A DNA stretch of 64,000 nt, taken from positions 463,485 to 527,484 of the forward strand of contig CCEZ01000043.1 of NCBI GenBank assembly GCA_000751555.1. Direction: 5' to 3'. The stretch comes from Anaerosalibacter massiliensis. GTDB taxonomy: Bacteria > Bacillota > Clostridia > Tissierellales > Sporanaerobacteraceae. This document shows, in pieces, positions 9,873 to 18,160 of this stretch. Within the stretch, counting starts at the first letter, position 1. Each line of letters begins with the position of its first letter. Position numbers and translations under genes: made by a program. The notes under the pieces were generated by a model, which saw only the letters and a program-made list of their open reading frames with translations, searched no databases and was not told where the DNA came from.

Positions 9873-10785
9873 ATGTAACCCCCCTTAATTTTTCTAAAAT
9901 ATTTATAAAATAATTTGGAAGTTGTGATTCAAATTCTATATAATTTTTCTTTCTAGGATGATATAAACCTATTTTCTTTGAATGGAGTAATTGTCCCTTT
10001 AAATCAAATGAATCTTTCCTATCTGAATAAACCTTATCACCAACTACTGGATGTCCAATATAAGACATATGAACCCTAATTTGATGCGTACGTCCAGTCT
10101 CTAATTTAACTTCTACTAAAGTATATTCCTTAAATCTTTCTAACACTTTAAAATGACTTCTTGCTTCCTTGCTATTTTTATTTATCACGGCCATCTTTCT
10201 TCTGTCTACAACATCCCTTCCAATAGGAGCATCTACAATTCCATTATCTACTTTTATATTTCCATGAACAAGACAATAATAAATTCTTTTAACTTTGTGG
10301 TTCTTTATTTCATCTACTAAAATACTATGGGAAAAATTATTCTTAGCCACTATTAGAAGTCCTGAAGTATCCTTATCCAGTCTATGAACTATTCCTGGTC
10401 TTTCTTCTCCCCCGATATAAGAAAGACTATCCATATGATACAAAAGGGCATTCACTAAAGTACCAGAATAATTTCCAGATGCAGGATGTACAATCATGCC
10501 TTGAGGTTTGTTAATTATGCCAATATCTTCATCCTCATATATTATATCTATAGGAATATTTTCAGGAGGAATATCTATTTTCTTAGGTTTCAATATCTTT
10601 ACCTCTATATAATCTCCATCTTTAACTAAATATCTAGGCTTGACTTTCTCTCCATTCACTATTATCAAATTTTTCTTAATCATTTTTTGTATCTTAGATC
10701 TTGATATATTACCAAGTTTTTCAACTAAATAAGAGTCTATTCTTTGATTCCCTTTTTCATCTACACATATTTCAATAATATCCAT
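9862..10785 (-). CDS. RluD/RluA-family 23S rRNA pseudouridine synthase
   Basis: An N-terminal S4 RNA-binding domain (about 14-60) is followed by the RluA-type catalytic domain with [18 protein letters not shown]; Asp137 in HRLD is the expected nucleophile. The C-terminal [20 protein letters not shown] motif is intact. The frame is open to 10815, but the ATG at 10785 (MDIIEI) has GGGGAG 6-7 nt upstream and gives the normal family start. Orthologues lie next to lspA and pyrR in Firmicutes (ylyB in B. subtilis), the order seen here. The exact target uridines cannot be told from the sequence. Confidence 0.93.
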   Translation of the reverse strand: MDIIEICVDEKGNQRIDSYLVEKLGNISRSKIQKMIKKNLIIVNGEKVKPRYLVKDGDYIEVKILKPKKIDIPPENIPIDIIYEDEDIGIINKPQGMIVHPASGNYSGTLVNALLYHMDSLSYIGGEERPGIVHRLDKDTSGLLIVAKNNFSHSILVDEIKNHKVKRIYYCLVHGNIKVDNGIVDAPIGRDVVDRRKMAVINKNSKEARSHFKVLERFKEYTLVEVKLETGRTHQIRVHMSYIGHPVVGDKVYSDRKDSFDLKGQLLHSKKIGLYHPRKKNYIEFESQLPNYFINILEKLRGVTFDN

Positions 10786-10795
10786 TTTTTCTCCC

Positions 10796-11251
10796 CTATA
10801 CTTTATACTTATCAAATAAAACCATATATATAATCAATATAGTAGATATGACTATAAAGCTATCAGCAATATTAAATACTGGAAATCCATAGCCATTTTT
10901 AAATTTAACTGAAATAAAATCTACTACATAACCAAATCGTATTCTATCTATTAAATTTCCTATAGCACCAGCTAAAAGCATAACTAAAGAAACCTTCATT
11001 CCTTTATTCAAAAAATAAAAATTTTTCCTAAAAAAAACAAATATCGCTATTATTACTATTAAAGTTATTATAATAAAAAATATTCTACAGTTTTGTAATA
11101 TTCCAAAAGCTGCTCCAAAGTTTTCTACATAATTGAATTCCAAAAAATTATCTATAACCGCTATAGGTTTGTTATCCTTTAAATACTTTATAGCTCCGTG
11201 CTTTGTCAATTGATCCAATATTATAATTAATATAGATATTACATATAGCAA
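10796..11251 (-). CDS. lspA: Signal peptidase II (lipoprotein)
   Basis: A 151-residue inner-membrane aspartic protease with four hydrophobic segments that cleaves diacylated prolipoproteins. The catalytic dyad motifs are visible as NLIDR (Asp102) and VFNIAD (Asp130). Several lipoproteins that would be substrates are encoded in this window, including those at 53.6 kb and 60.6 kb. The gene starts after GGAGG and precedes the RluD-type gene by only a few bases. Confidence 0.96.
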   Translation of the reverse strand: MLYVISILIIILDQLTKHGAIKYLKDNKPIAVIDNFLEFNYVENFGAAFGILQNCRIFFIIITLIVIIAIFVFFRKNFYFLNKGMKVSLVMLLAGAIGNLIDRIRFGYVVDFISVKFKNGYGFPVFNIADSFIVISTILIIYMVLFDKYKV

Positions 11252-11320
11252 ATGTATTTCCTCCTTAGTTAATAATTACATATTATATTTTAATTCATTA
11301 AGCAAATTATTACAACATAA

Positions 11321-11348
11321 AAGACTAGTTAACCTTCTAACTAGTCTT
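11321..11348 (-). terminator. Terminator after the yteA-like gene
   Basis: A perfect 10-bp stem (AAGACTAGTT / AACTAGTCTT) with an 8-nt loop, followed on the minus strand by TTTT. It lies 13 bp beyond the stop of the yteA-like gene and separates it from lspA. Confidence 0.75.
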
Positions 11349-11360
11349 AAATATAATTTC

Positions 11361-11984
11361 TTAAAGTGTATCTTTAAAATCTTTTTCTGATATTTTTTCT
11401 ACATCTTCCACAATACCCTCTTCTGTTTCATCAAATATCCCTTGATTATCTCCTGTTGTATCAGAAGGATCTTTTTCAACTTTATTGTATCTAGCAACTG
11501 CCTGATAACTATCTTCTCTATCAAAGTCCATATCAGTCTTATCTGAAATTTCAATATTTCTTCTTCCAAAAGGACTTTCTCTATCTTCTTCCTCAGGTCT
11601 AAAACTCATCTTTATATCTAAAGGCAATTTTTTCTTTGAACAATCTAAACATAATTTTATATACGGAATTAACTCTAATCTATCTTTTTCAATTTCAACG
11701 CCACAATTTTCGCATATCCCATAATTTCCTTCTTCTAATTTATCAATAGAGGTTTCAATTTCATATATAATATCTTTATTTTTATTCTTTAGTCCCATAT
11801 CATGTTCCATCATAAATACTTCCGTTCCTAAATCTGCTGGATGATTGTCATAGAAAGATAGTTCTTTTCCATATTCCTCCATAGACCCTAGATGATTTCC
11901 TTCCATTCCATTTAAAAGATTTTCAACTCTTTCTTTTTCCTTGAATAATAGTTTTTTATAATGTTCTTTTTTAGTTTGATCCAT
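11361..11984 (-). CDS. YteA-like DksA/TraR-type zinc-finger protein
   Basis: The 207-residue protein has a coiled-coil N-terminal half and one C4 zinc finger of the DksA/TraR type (Cys91, Cys94, Cys112, Cys115; CENCG ... CLDC). An acidic tail ends in EDVEKISEKDFKDTL. This is the YteA layout annotated in spore-formers, where the finger is followed by a long variable tail. A role in modulating RNA polymerase is inferred from the family only. It follows the DUF5665 gene by 13 bp and has its own terminator. Confidence 0.85.
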   Translation of the reverse strand: MDQTKKEHYKKLLFKEKERVENLLNGMEGNHLGSMEEYGKELSFYDNHPADLGTEVFMMEHDMGLKNKNKDIIYEIETSIDKLEEGNYGICENCGVEIEKDRLELIPYIKLCLDCSKKKLPLDIKMSFRPEEEDRESPFGRRNIEISDKTDMDFDREDSYQAVARYNKVEKDPSDTTGDNQGIFDETEEGIVEDVEKISEKDFKDTL

Positions 11985-11997
11985 TATATTCCTCCAA

Positions 11998-12276
11998 CTA
12001 AAGATTATCCTTAACTATTTTTACAATTTCCGATATAAAATTCCCAATAAGAGGTAAATTCAATTTTATTAATTGTTGCAAAAAATAAAGAAATAATGCA
12101 CCTAATATAGTAAAACCTATTGCCATACCAAAGCCTCTTGCAATACCCTGAATAAAGTTTAAATAAATAAGTCTTTTCCTATTATTTATATAATCAACAT
12201 ATTCGTTTATTTTTGTTTTTTCTAAAGTTAAAACTATATCATCAAGTTTTTCATATAACTCTTTTCTTTTTTTCAA
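11998..12276 (-). CDS. DUF5665 small membrane protein
   Basis: A 92-residue protein: a basic helical N-terminal third (KKRKELYEKLDDIVLTLEKTKINEYVDYINN), then the conserved block RKRLIYLNFIQGIARGFGMAIGFTILGALFLYFLQQLI with one or two membrane helices. This matches DUF5665, widespread in Clostridia and of unknown function. GAGGGGAGT precedes the ATG. It is probably co-transcribed with the yteA-like gene downstream. Confidence 0.8.
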   Translation of the reverse strand: MKKRKELYEKLDDIVLTLEKTKINEYVDYINNRKRLIYLNFIQGIARGFGMAIGFTILGALFLYFLQQLIKLNLPLIGNFISEIVKIVKDNL

Positions 12277-12543
12277 TTTACTCCCCTCAAAAATAATATT
12301 CCCTATTTGAAAAATAAAATGTGTAAAAAATATATTATTTTAAATTGCATTAATGCTTAATAATAAGAAGAAAAACAAAAGGCTATGTCTATCAAATTTA
12401 GCATTCCAAATTTGAGTAAGAAGCAAGAAAAAAAAACAAAAGGTAATTGTCATTTTCTTCATTTTTTATTTCTAACATAAAAAAACCCTCCCTATGAATA
12501 TAACTCTACTACATATTATGATCATAGGTAAGGTTCGTTCCAC
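12277..12543 (-). other. Intergenic stretch with two overlapping short reading frames
   Basis: Two minus-strand frames overlap here. One (12398-12478) encodes 26 residues starting MLEIKNEENDNYLLFFFLASY and has a strong GGGAGGG site 7 nt before its ATG. The other (12340-12462) encodes 40 residues (MKKMTITFCFFFLLLTQIW, then a second hydrophobic run LLFFFLLLSINAI); it looks like a small membrane peptide but has no ribosome-binding site of its own. The 8-bp stem TCAAATTT/AAATTTGA near 12390-12412 and a repeated CCTTTTGTTTTT block are also present. I cannot say which frame, if either, is translated. Confidence 0.3.
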
Positions 12544-13314
12544 CTATACTAATTCATTTATTTTTTTAATTTCATTAAATAAACTCTTGAATTGACTAAA
12601 ATCTAAAGATTGAAATCCATCAGATAATGCCTTAGAAGGCTCAGGATGCACCTCTATAATGACACCATCTGCACCAATGGCCAATGCAGCTTTTGTAGCT
12701 GGAAGAATTAGCTCTTTTCTTCCAGTGCCATGACTCGGATCTACAAGTATAGGATAATCTGTTTTTGATTTAATTATAGGAACACTTACTAAATCTAAAG
12801 TATTTCTAGTATAATCTTCAAATGTCCTTATTCCTCTTTCACATAAAATAATATTTTCATTTCCTTCCTTTTTAATATATTCTGCAGCCATTATCCATTC
12901 TTTAATAGTTGAACTCATTCCTCTTTTTAAAAGTACAGGTTTCTCAATTTTTCCTATTTCTTTTAACAAAACATAATTTTGCATATTTCTTGAACCAATT
13001 TGAATTATATCTATATATTCAGAAGCTTTTTCTACATCTCTTGGGTCCATAACTTCTGATACAACTTTAAAATCATATTTTTCTTTTATCTCCTTAAGAA
13101 TTTTAAAACCTTCAAAACCTAAGCCCTGAAAAGAATTAGGGCTAGTTCTAGGTTTAAAAGCTCCACCTCTTAAAAATTTGATATTAAGAGAATTTAAAAA
13201 ACAACCTACCTTTTCCATCTGAGCATAATTTTCTACAGCGCATGGTCCTCCTATTATAGAAAAACTCCCGTCTCCAATTTTTGCTTCGTTTCCAATATTA
13301 ATAACTTTTGTCAT
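12544..13314 (-). CDS. aroF: 3-deoxy-7-phosphoheptulonate synthase (DAHP synthase, AroF/type I-beta)
   Basis: Condenses phosphoenolpyruvate and erythrose 4-phosphate, the first step of aromatic amino acid synthesis. The core motifs are IIGGPCAVE near the N-terminus, FLRGGAFKPRTSPNSFQGLG, VLLKRGMSST, ILCERGIRTFE, and DPSHGTGRKELI with the metal-binding His. There is no N-terminal regulatory ACT or chorismate mutase extension. The ATG at 13314 is chosen over the upstream 13341 start because GGAGGAG lies 6 nt before it. The gene stands alone between terminators and has its own promoter. Confidence 0.95.
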   Translation of the reverse strand: MTKVINIGNEAKIGDGSFSIIGGPCAVENYAQMEKVGCFLNSLNIKFLRGGAFKPRTSPNSFQGLGFEGFKILKEIKEKYDFKVVSEVMDPRDVEKASEYIDIIQIGSRNMQNYVLLKEIGKIEKPVLLKRGMSSTIKEWIMAAEYIKKEGNENIILCERGIRTFEDYTRNTLDLVSVPIIKSKTDYPILVDPSHGTGRKELILPATKAALAIGADGVIIEVHPEPSKALSDGFQSLDFSQFKSLFNEIKKINELV

Positions 13315-13347
13315 ATATACTCCTCCAAAACTATAGTTCATATACAG

Positions 13348-13376
13348 TTTTTACATTATTTCTTAATCTCTGTCAA
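13348..13376 (-). promoter_or_regulatory. Probable sigmaA promoter for aroF
   Basis: A perfect TTGACA (13371-13376) followed after 17 bp by TAAAAA (13348-13353), 34 bp upstream of the aroF start. The -10 is only a partial match to consensus. Confidence 0.5.
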
Positions 13377-13384
13377 GCTTGAAA

Positions 13385-13407
13385 ATAAAAAAGGAGGCTA
13401 AGCCCCC
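13385..13407 (-). terminator. Terminator of the divIVA transcript
   Basis: GGGGGC-TTA-GCCTCC stem (one G-T wobble) followed by TTTTTTATTTT on the minus strand. It overlaps the divIVA stop codon and lies just before the aroF promoter, so aroF is a separate unit. Confidence 0.85.
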
Positions 13408-13997
13408 ATGTCATCCAATTTGTCTATATCATTTTCTTCTTTGTCTAAATCTTTCATACGAATATTATTTGAGCTATGAGCATTATCTATACCTTCTTTA
13501 TCTGCTTCATCTTTTGACTTTTCTTTAGCATCATTAATTACCGCACTTTCTATTTCACTATAATAATCATCTAATGTTGAAAGTTGTGCTTCAATTAAAG
13601 ATTTAAATCTAGTTTTAAAAACATAAATTTCCTTTCTTAAACTTTCATATTCTTTCTGTATTTTAAGCACTTCATCATTTGCATCAGATATTATTCTTTT
13701 TGACTTTTCCTCTGATTCCATAATTATTAAATCAGCTTTTTGTTTTGCTGTATTAGTAACTTCCTCTGCTGTACCTTGAGCCACTACTAAAGTATTTTTC
13801 AATGTTTCCTCAAGATTATTATACTGTTTTAAATGATCATTTAAAGCAGTAATTTTGTCTTTTAACTCTATATTTTCTTTATAAAGTTTTTCATAATCTA
13901 TAACTATTTCATCTAAAAAACTATCTACTTCTGATTCTTTATATCCCCTAAAAGAGCTCTTAAACTCTTTATTTTGTATATCTAATGGTGTAAGCAT
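13398..13997 (-). CDS. divIVA: DivIVA-family cell division/polarity protein
   Basis: The N-terminal 60 residues are the DivIVA membrane-binding module (LTPLDIQNKEFKSSFRGYKESEVDSFLDEI), followed by a long coiled coil to about residue 150 and an acidic tail. DivIVA binds curved membrane at poles and septa and recruits division and chromosome-anchoring proteins. The GTG at 14006 overlaps the ribosome-binding site, so the ATG at 13997 is preferred. It is the last gene of the yggS-sepF-yggT-ylmH-divIVA series, the conserved division block. Confidence 0.95.
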   Translation of the reverse strand: MLTPLDIQNKEFKSSFRGYKESEVDSFLDEIVIDYEKLYKENIELKDKITALNDHLKQYNNLEETLKNTLVVAQGTAEEVTNTAKQKADLIIMESEEKSKRIISDANDEVLKIQKEYESLRKEIYVFKTRFKSLIEAQLSTLDDYYSEIESAVINDAKEKSKDEADKEGIDNAHSSNNIRMKDLDKEENDIDKLDDMGA

Positions 13998-14011
13998 TCC
14001 CTTCACTCCAT

Positions 14012-14797
14012 TTACTTAAATATTGTAATATTTGCTTTAATTCTTTCTTTTCTAGTTTTCCCCAGTACATTAGATAAAATAAATCTCCCATATCCTTTTA
14101 CAGATATTAAATCTCCTTCATTTATCTCAAGAAAAGGTTTATTTATAGGTTCCCAGTTTACCTTTATCTTTCCACTATTAATAAGATTTAAGCTATCTTT
14201 TCTAGATAAATTAAAGGTTTTACTTATTACTGCATCAAGTCTTAAGGAAGGAATAATAACGCCTTTCTTCTTAAAATCTTTCTTACCTTCCTTTAATTCT
14301 TCTCTACTGATTAAATTTACATTCACACTTTTATTTCCTACTTTCTTCAAATTAAACATTATATAATCTGAGATTGAATCCTCAACTATAATCTGAACTT
14401 CTTCCTCATGTAAAAGAATATCTCCAACTTTCTCTCTAGTTATTCCTAACCCCATTAGAGAACCTAAAAAATCCTTATGTTTTAAACCTTCTACACTTCC
14501 ATTTATAGACAATGGCACAATAGGTGCTCTAATTTTTTCAAATGCTAAATAATCAGGAAAAATAGAGATAATTTTTCTTTCAGCATTTAAAAGTCCACCA
14601 TCTTCTGAGTAAGATATATCATCAAATCTACTTAATATAGATTTTGATAATCTTCTCTCATATGGATCTAAAAAGTCTGTGTTTTCAATACTATGTCTAG
14701 CTAATACAATTTCCACCTTATCTAATACTCTTCTCATATTAAATATCTGATGTTCATCATTTATATGAGAAATAAATCTATCTTTGTCTTTAATCAT
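14012..14797 (-). CDS. ylmH: YlmH S4-domain RNA-binding protein
   Basis: The 261-residue protein has an N-terminal YlmH region (FISHINDEHQIFNMRRVLDKVEIVLARHS; DYLAFEKIRAPIVPLSI; KDFLGSLMGLGITREKVGDI) and a C-terminal S4 domain (about 181-240: LRLDAVISKTFNLSRKDSLNLINSGKIKVNW). YlmH in B. subtilis has been linked to stalled 50S subunits in the RqcH pathway; rqcH is also in this window. The position between divIVA and yggT is conserved. No frameshifts are seen. Confidence 0.92.
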   Translation of the reverse strand: MIKDKDRFISHINDEHQIFNMRRVLDKVEIVLARHSIENTDFLDPYERRLSKSILSRFDDISYSEDGGLLNAERKIISIFPDYLAFEKIRAPIVPLSINGSVEGLKHKDFLGSLMGLGITREKVGDILLHEEEVQIIVEDSISDYIMFNLKKVGNKSVNVNLISREELKEGKKDFKKKGVIIPSLRLDAVISKTFNLSRKDSLNLINSGKIKVNWEPINKPFLEINEGDLISVKGYGRFILSNVLGKTRKERIKANITIFK

Positions 14798-14813
14798 TTA
14801 TAATCACCAAAAT

Positions 14814-15080
14814 TCAAAAAATAATTCTTGTGATAACAGCAGAAATAATTCTTAAAAATAGCACTGCAACTAATGGTGAAAAATCAAAAGGTCCCGTATC
14901 TAAACCAATCTTATAAAGTAACTCTCTACAAGGGCTTAAAATAGGTTCTGTCATATCATATATAAATTTTCCAAATAAATTGTTCATATTTATTGGCAAA
15001 AAAGAAAACACAATTCTAATAAAAATAAATGTTTCAATTATATAAAATAGAATATTTAAAGCTCTATATAAAACTATCAT
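14814..15080 (-). CDS. YggT/YlmG-family membrane protein
   Basis: An 88-residue integral membrane protein with two hydrophobic helices flanking the conserved loop (FIYDMTEPILSPCRELLYKI). In this family the proline/arginine loop P-x-L-x-P-x-R is the signature, here PILSPCR. It lies in the division cluster and may assist septum or membrane organisation; the molecular function is not known. Confidence 0.9.
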   Translation of the reverse strand: MIVLYRALNILFYIIETFIFIRIVFSFLPINMNNLFGKFIYDMTEPILSPCRELLYKIGLDTGPFDFSPLVAVLFLRIISAVITRIIF

Positions 15081-15112
15081 ATCATTACCTCATTGTATAT
15101 TTATTTTATCTT

Positions 15113-15544
15113 TTACCATGAAAATAATCCTTTATTTTCAAAATCTTCTTTTAGATATCCATCAATTTCTACATTTTTTGGAGCAAGTATAAAAACATCT
15201 TTTGTTACTTTATGAATATTTCCTTCTAAAGCATATAAACCTCCATTAATAAAATCAAATACCTGCCTTTTACAATCTGTTTCTAATTGTTCTAAATTTA
15301 CTATTGCTGCTTTTCTCATTTTTAAATCTTCAATAATACTAGGAGCGTCTTCATAGTTTAGTGGTTCATGAACTACTAATTTCATATTTACATTGTTATG
15401 AATACTAACTACATTGTTATTTACTCTCATTTGTTGTGACCTTTCTAATTCTTCTTCATAATCCTCATAATCCTCCTCATCATATTCTTCATCTAAGTCT
15501 TCAAGCCCCATAAAGTACTTAAATTTATTTAACATATCTGCCAT
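15113..15544 (-). CDS. sepF: Cell division protein SepF
   Basis: About 143 residues: an amphipathic N-terminal membrane anchor (MADMLNKFKYFMGLED), a very acidic linker (DEEYDEEDYEDYEEELE), and the SepF/DUF552 domain (about 55-143) with the conserved IVNLEQL and FDFINGGLYALEGNIHKVTKDVFILAP. SepF tethers FtsZ to the membrane. The frame is open to 15592, but the ATG at 15544 is selected because AAGGGGG lies 9 nt upstream and SepF proteins begin at this point. Confidence 0.95.
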   Translation of the reverse strand: MADMLNKFKYFMGLEDLDEEYDEEDYEDYEEELERSQQMRVNNNVVSIHNNVNMKLVVHEPLNYEDAPSIIEDLKMRKAAIVNLEQLETDCKRQVFDFINGGLYALEGNIHKVTKDVFILAPKNVEIDGYLKEDFENKGLFSW

Positions 15545-15557
15545 ACTATTTACCCCC

Positions 15558-16244
15558 TTAATATGTTCTTTTCCCGAATAAGGCTGTGCCAACTCTTATC
15601 ATATTAGCACCTTCTTCTATGGCAATTTCATAGTCATTAGTCATGCCCATAGAAAAGTATTTCATTTCAATATTTTTATAATTTCTGTCCTCTATTTTAT
15701 ATCCTAAATTTCTTAAATCCCTAAAAACATATCTTATTTTTTCAGGATCTTCAGCATATGGTGCCATAGTCATTAATCCCTTAATATTTATATTTTCCAT
15801 TTCTAAAACTCTTTCTATGAAGGGAAGAACTTCTTCTTTTTTTAAACCAAATTTAGACTTCTCCTCTGAAATGTTTACTTGTATAAGTACATCCTTAATC
15901 TTCTCCTTAGCTTTTGCTCTTTTATTTATTTCTTTAGCTAAAGAAATTCTGTCCAAAGAGTGTATTAAATCAACATTATCGATTATATATTTCACCTTGT
16001 TACTTTGAAGGTGTCCTATCATATGCCAGTTTACTTTATCATATATATTATCGTATTTTTTTTGTATTTCTTGAACCTTATTTTCTCCTATATTATTTAC
16101 TCCTAAACTAATTGCATCATTGATAGTATCTACATTTACAGTCTTCGTTACAGCAATAAGATTTACATCATCCTTTCTACCAGATTTTATTAATGCATTT
16201 TCAATATTTTCTTGAATCCTTAACAAATTATCTTTAATGCTAAT
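15558..16244 (-). CDS. yggS: YggS/PLPBP-family pyridoxal phosphate homeostasis protein, probable ATT start
   Basis: Binds pyridoxal 5'-phosphate without known enzymatic activity and helps vitamin B6 balance. PLP-site motifs are VNLIAVTKTV (lysine), GENKVQEI, WHMIGHLQSNKVKYI and SMGMTNDYEIAIEEGANMIRVGTALFG. No ATG, GTG or TTG with a ribosome-binding site is present. The TTG at 16226 has none and would truncate the usual N-terminus. An ATT at 16244 has AAGGGGGG exactly 7 nt upstream and yields (M)SIKDNLLRIQENI, the familiar start of this family. I therefore place the start at 16244. Neighbour of sepF, as is common. Confidence 0.85.
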   Translation of the reverse strand: MSIKDNLLRIQENIENALIKSGRKDDVNLIAVTKTVNVDTINDAISLGVNNIGENKVQEIQKKYDNIYDKVNWHMIGHLQSNKVKYIIDNVDLIHSLDRISLAKEINKRAKAKEKIKDVLIQVNISEEKSKFGLKKEEVLPFIERVLEMENINIKGLMTMAPYAEDPEKIRYVFRDLRNLGYKIEDRNYKNIEMKYFSMGMTNDYEIAIEEGANMIRVGTALFGKRTY

Positions 16245-16263
16245 TTTAAATCCCCCCTTGTTG

Positions 16264-17556
16264 TCAGTCTACAATTCGTCCTTCTTTTATTTTACCGTTA
16301 CTCAAAAGAATTTCATCAAATAGCTTTACAGTTTTAACTGGTTTATTATTTCCATTTATATCTATATTATTATTTTGATCTCCACTAGAAATAATAGCAT
16401 ATTCTTTATTTTTACCTAAAATTTTTATAGGTTTAAATTTTATTATACCACTGATGTCTTTAATATAAACACCATTAACACCATCTTTTTTAGATATAGA
16501 TTTTATAGGTATTTTATACCCTTCATAACTAGATTTAATTAAATTTATATTAACTTTTCTCTTATTATAATAATTATGGCAGAAAAAATCAGATTCAATA
16601 ACCATTGCAGCTTGTCTTCCTTTTTTGTCTATTCTTCGAATTTTTCCCTTTAACTTTTGACTATCATTATCTATTAAAAAACTTATGCTATCTCCTTCTT
16701 TAAGTGGTGAAATCTGTTTGATATCATCTATCTGAACTAAAAGGTAAAAATGGTGATTATCTACTATTTTAAAAAGGATATCCTCAGCATTTATTTTATT
16801 TCCATCTTTTGTAACTTTTGAACGAAGTTCAGCTTCTTTTATATCTTCTACATTGTATTTAGACAAATTTTTAGGAGAAAAAATATTTTCTAATCCATCA
16901 ATTTCATAACTTACTATTCCTGCCTCTTCAGATATATATTTAATGGAATTGTTAGCAATTTCTTTTTTTATCTTTTCTTTTTCTCTATTTAAATTTTCCA
17001 AAGTTTGTTCTGAAAGAGTATTTCCTCCAGATACATCTTTTTGTTTCCCTAAAGAAAAATAAAGTTCTTCCTTTAAATTAGGTATTTCCTCATAATTTTT
17101 ATTCGCAATACTATTTTGTATATTATCTAATACTTCATTGGAATTTTTATTGGCTTTATCCTTATCAGATTTCACTGTTTCTCTTTCTTTTTGTATCTTT
17201 TCAACACTTTCAATCTTTCTATTTATTTCCTCTAATTCATTTTTTAAAGATGCATCTTTGTCCAGCAAAGAAACCTGAGCAATTTCTGTTCCAACCTTTA
17301 CTCTTTCACCTTCTTTTTTGTAAAGCTTAACCTTTCCCTCTCCTTTAGAAGTATATACTTTCTCATTTTTAACTACTATAGCTTTTAATTCAACTTTATC
17401 TTCTACAGTACCTTCTTCTACGATAGCTGTTTTCAGTGTTGAAGCATGCAATGCAGGCACGCTCCTAAAAATCAAGTATATAAATATAAAAGCTATGAAA
17501 AAAGCCCTAATCTTTTTTCTCTTACTTCGTTTCTTATCTCTTTCTTCTCTAGACAT
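16264..17556 (-). CDS. HlyD-like membrane-anchored adaptor protein
   Basis: A 430-residue protein: basic N-terminus, one membrane helix (about 17-37), a beta-rich part starting TAIVEEGTVEDKVELKAIVVKNEKVYTSKGEGKVKLYKKEGERVKVGTEIAQV (biotinyl-lipoyl-like half motif), a coiled coil (about 95-205), and a C-terminal beta domain with HLYGVYIKDISG-like segments. This resembles HlyD-type adaptor subunits annotated near sepF/yggS in several Clostridia. No ABC transporter or permease gene is adjacent, so it may not serve efflux; a cell-envelope or division role is inferred from position only. Confidence 0.7.
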   Translation of the reverse strand: MSREERDKKRSKRKKIRAFFIAFIFIYLIFRSVPALHASTLKTAIVEEGTVEDKVELKAIVVKNEKVYTSKGEGKVKLYKKEGERVKVGTEIAQVSLLDKDASLKNELEEINRKIESVEKIQKERETVKSDKDKANKNSNEVLDNIQNSIANKNYEEIPNLKEELYFSLGKQKDVSGGNTLSEQTLENLNREKEKIKKEIANNSIKYISEEAGIVSYEIDGLENIFSPKNLSKYNVEDIKEAELRSKVTKDGNKINAEDILFKIVDNHHFYLLVQIDDIKQISPLKEGDSISFLIDNDSQKLKGKIRRIDKKGRQAAMVIESDFFCHNYYNKRKVNINLIKSSYEGYKIPIKSISKKDGVNGVYIKDISGIIKFKPIKILGKNKEYAIISSGDQNNNIDINGNNKPVKTVKLFDEILLSNGKIKEGRIVD

Positions 17557-17663
17557 AAATAACCATCCTTTTTTTACAAATAGGTAATAATTACACTTTC
17601 TCTATATATTTGTTTTTTCCTTCTATTTTTTTAAAAAAAGTCCTAGGTCTAAAGTCCTATTTT

Positions 17664-18035
17664 TTAAAAAAACTTTCCATACTTACTAATTATCCTAAAT
17701 TTTTTTACATTGTCAATACAAAATTTTTTAATTTCATCACTATGAGTTACCATAAGGATGGCTCTTTCTTGCCTTTTTGCCCCTATTAAAATACCATGAA
17801 TTATTTTATTGCCCTTTAAAATAACTTTAATTTCATCACCTGATTTAACCCTATGCCCATCAAATATAAATTCTTTCATATCTGCTTCATCTATATGCTT
17901 TTGAGTTACTGATTTTTTATTTATAACTATCATATTATTCTTCAAATAAATCTTCTCTTTTAATACTGAAAGTATATATCCTGTTATACTTACAATAAAT
18001 AATATTAATAAAATATTTTCAATAAATCTTAACAA
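17664..18035 (-). CDS. Hypothetical membrane-anchored protein
   Basis: A 123-residue protein with one N-terminal hydrophobic helix (LRFIENILLILFIVSITGYILSV) and a soluble basic beta-rich domain of about 90 residues (FIFDGHRVKSGDEIKVILKGNKIIHGILIGAKRQERAILMVTH). I do not recognise the family. It is probably co-transcribed with the HlyD-like gene 107 bp downstream, although an imperfect repeat lies between them. Confidence 0.55.
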   Translation of the reverse strand: MLRFIENILLILFIVSITGYILSVLKEKIYLKNNMIVINKKSVTQKHIDEADMKEFIFDGHRVKSGDEIKVILKGNKIIHGILIGAKRQERAILMVTHSDEIKKFCIDNVKKFRIISKYGKFF

Positions 18036-18160
18036 AATATTATTACCCCCATATTATGTTTTGCTATTTATTATTAGTATAAGTATATCATAATTAAATA
18101 ATTACTTAAACATATTATAAACATAGATTTCTACATATAAAAATAAAATTGTTAATAAGT

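Noticed and set aside
12500..12545. T-box-like string GGTGGAAC after aroF
   Set aside because: It is at the 3' end of aroF, lacks stem I, a specifier and a T-run terminator, and no aminoacylation gene follows; only a small ATAGGT/ACCTAT hairpin is present.
17640..17690. Possible terminator after the 17.7 kb hypothetical gene
   Set aside because: The apparent symmetry is mainly a direct repeat (AGGACTTT twice); only a 4-bp stem forms, so termination is not supported.
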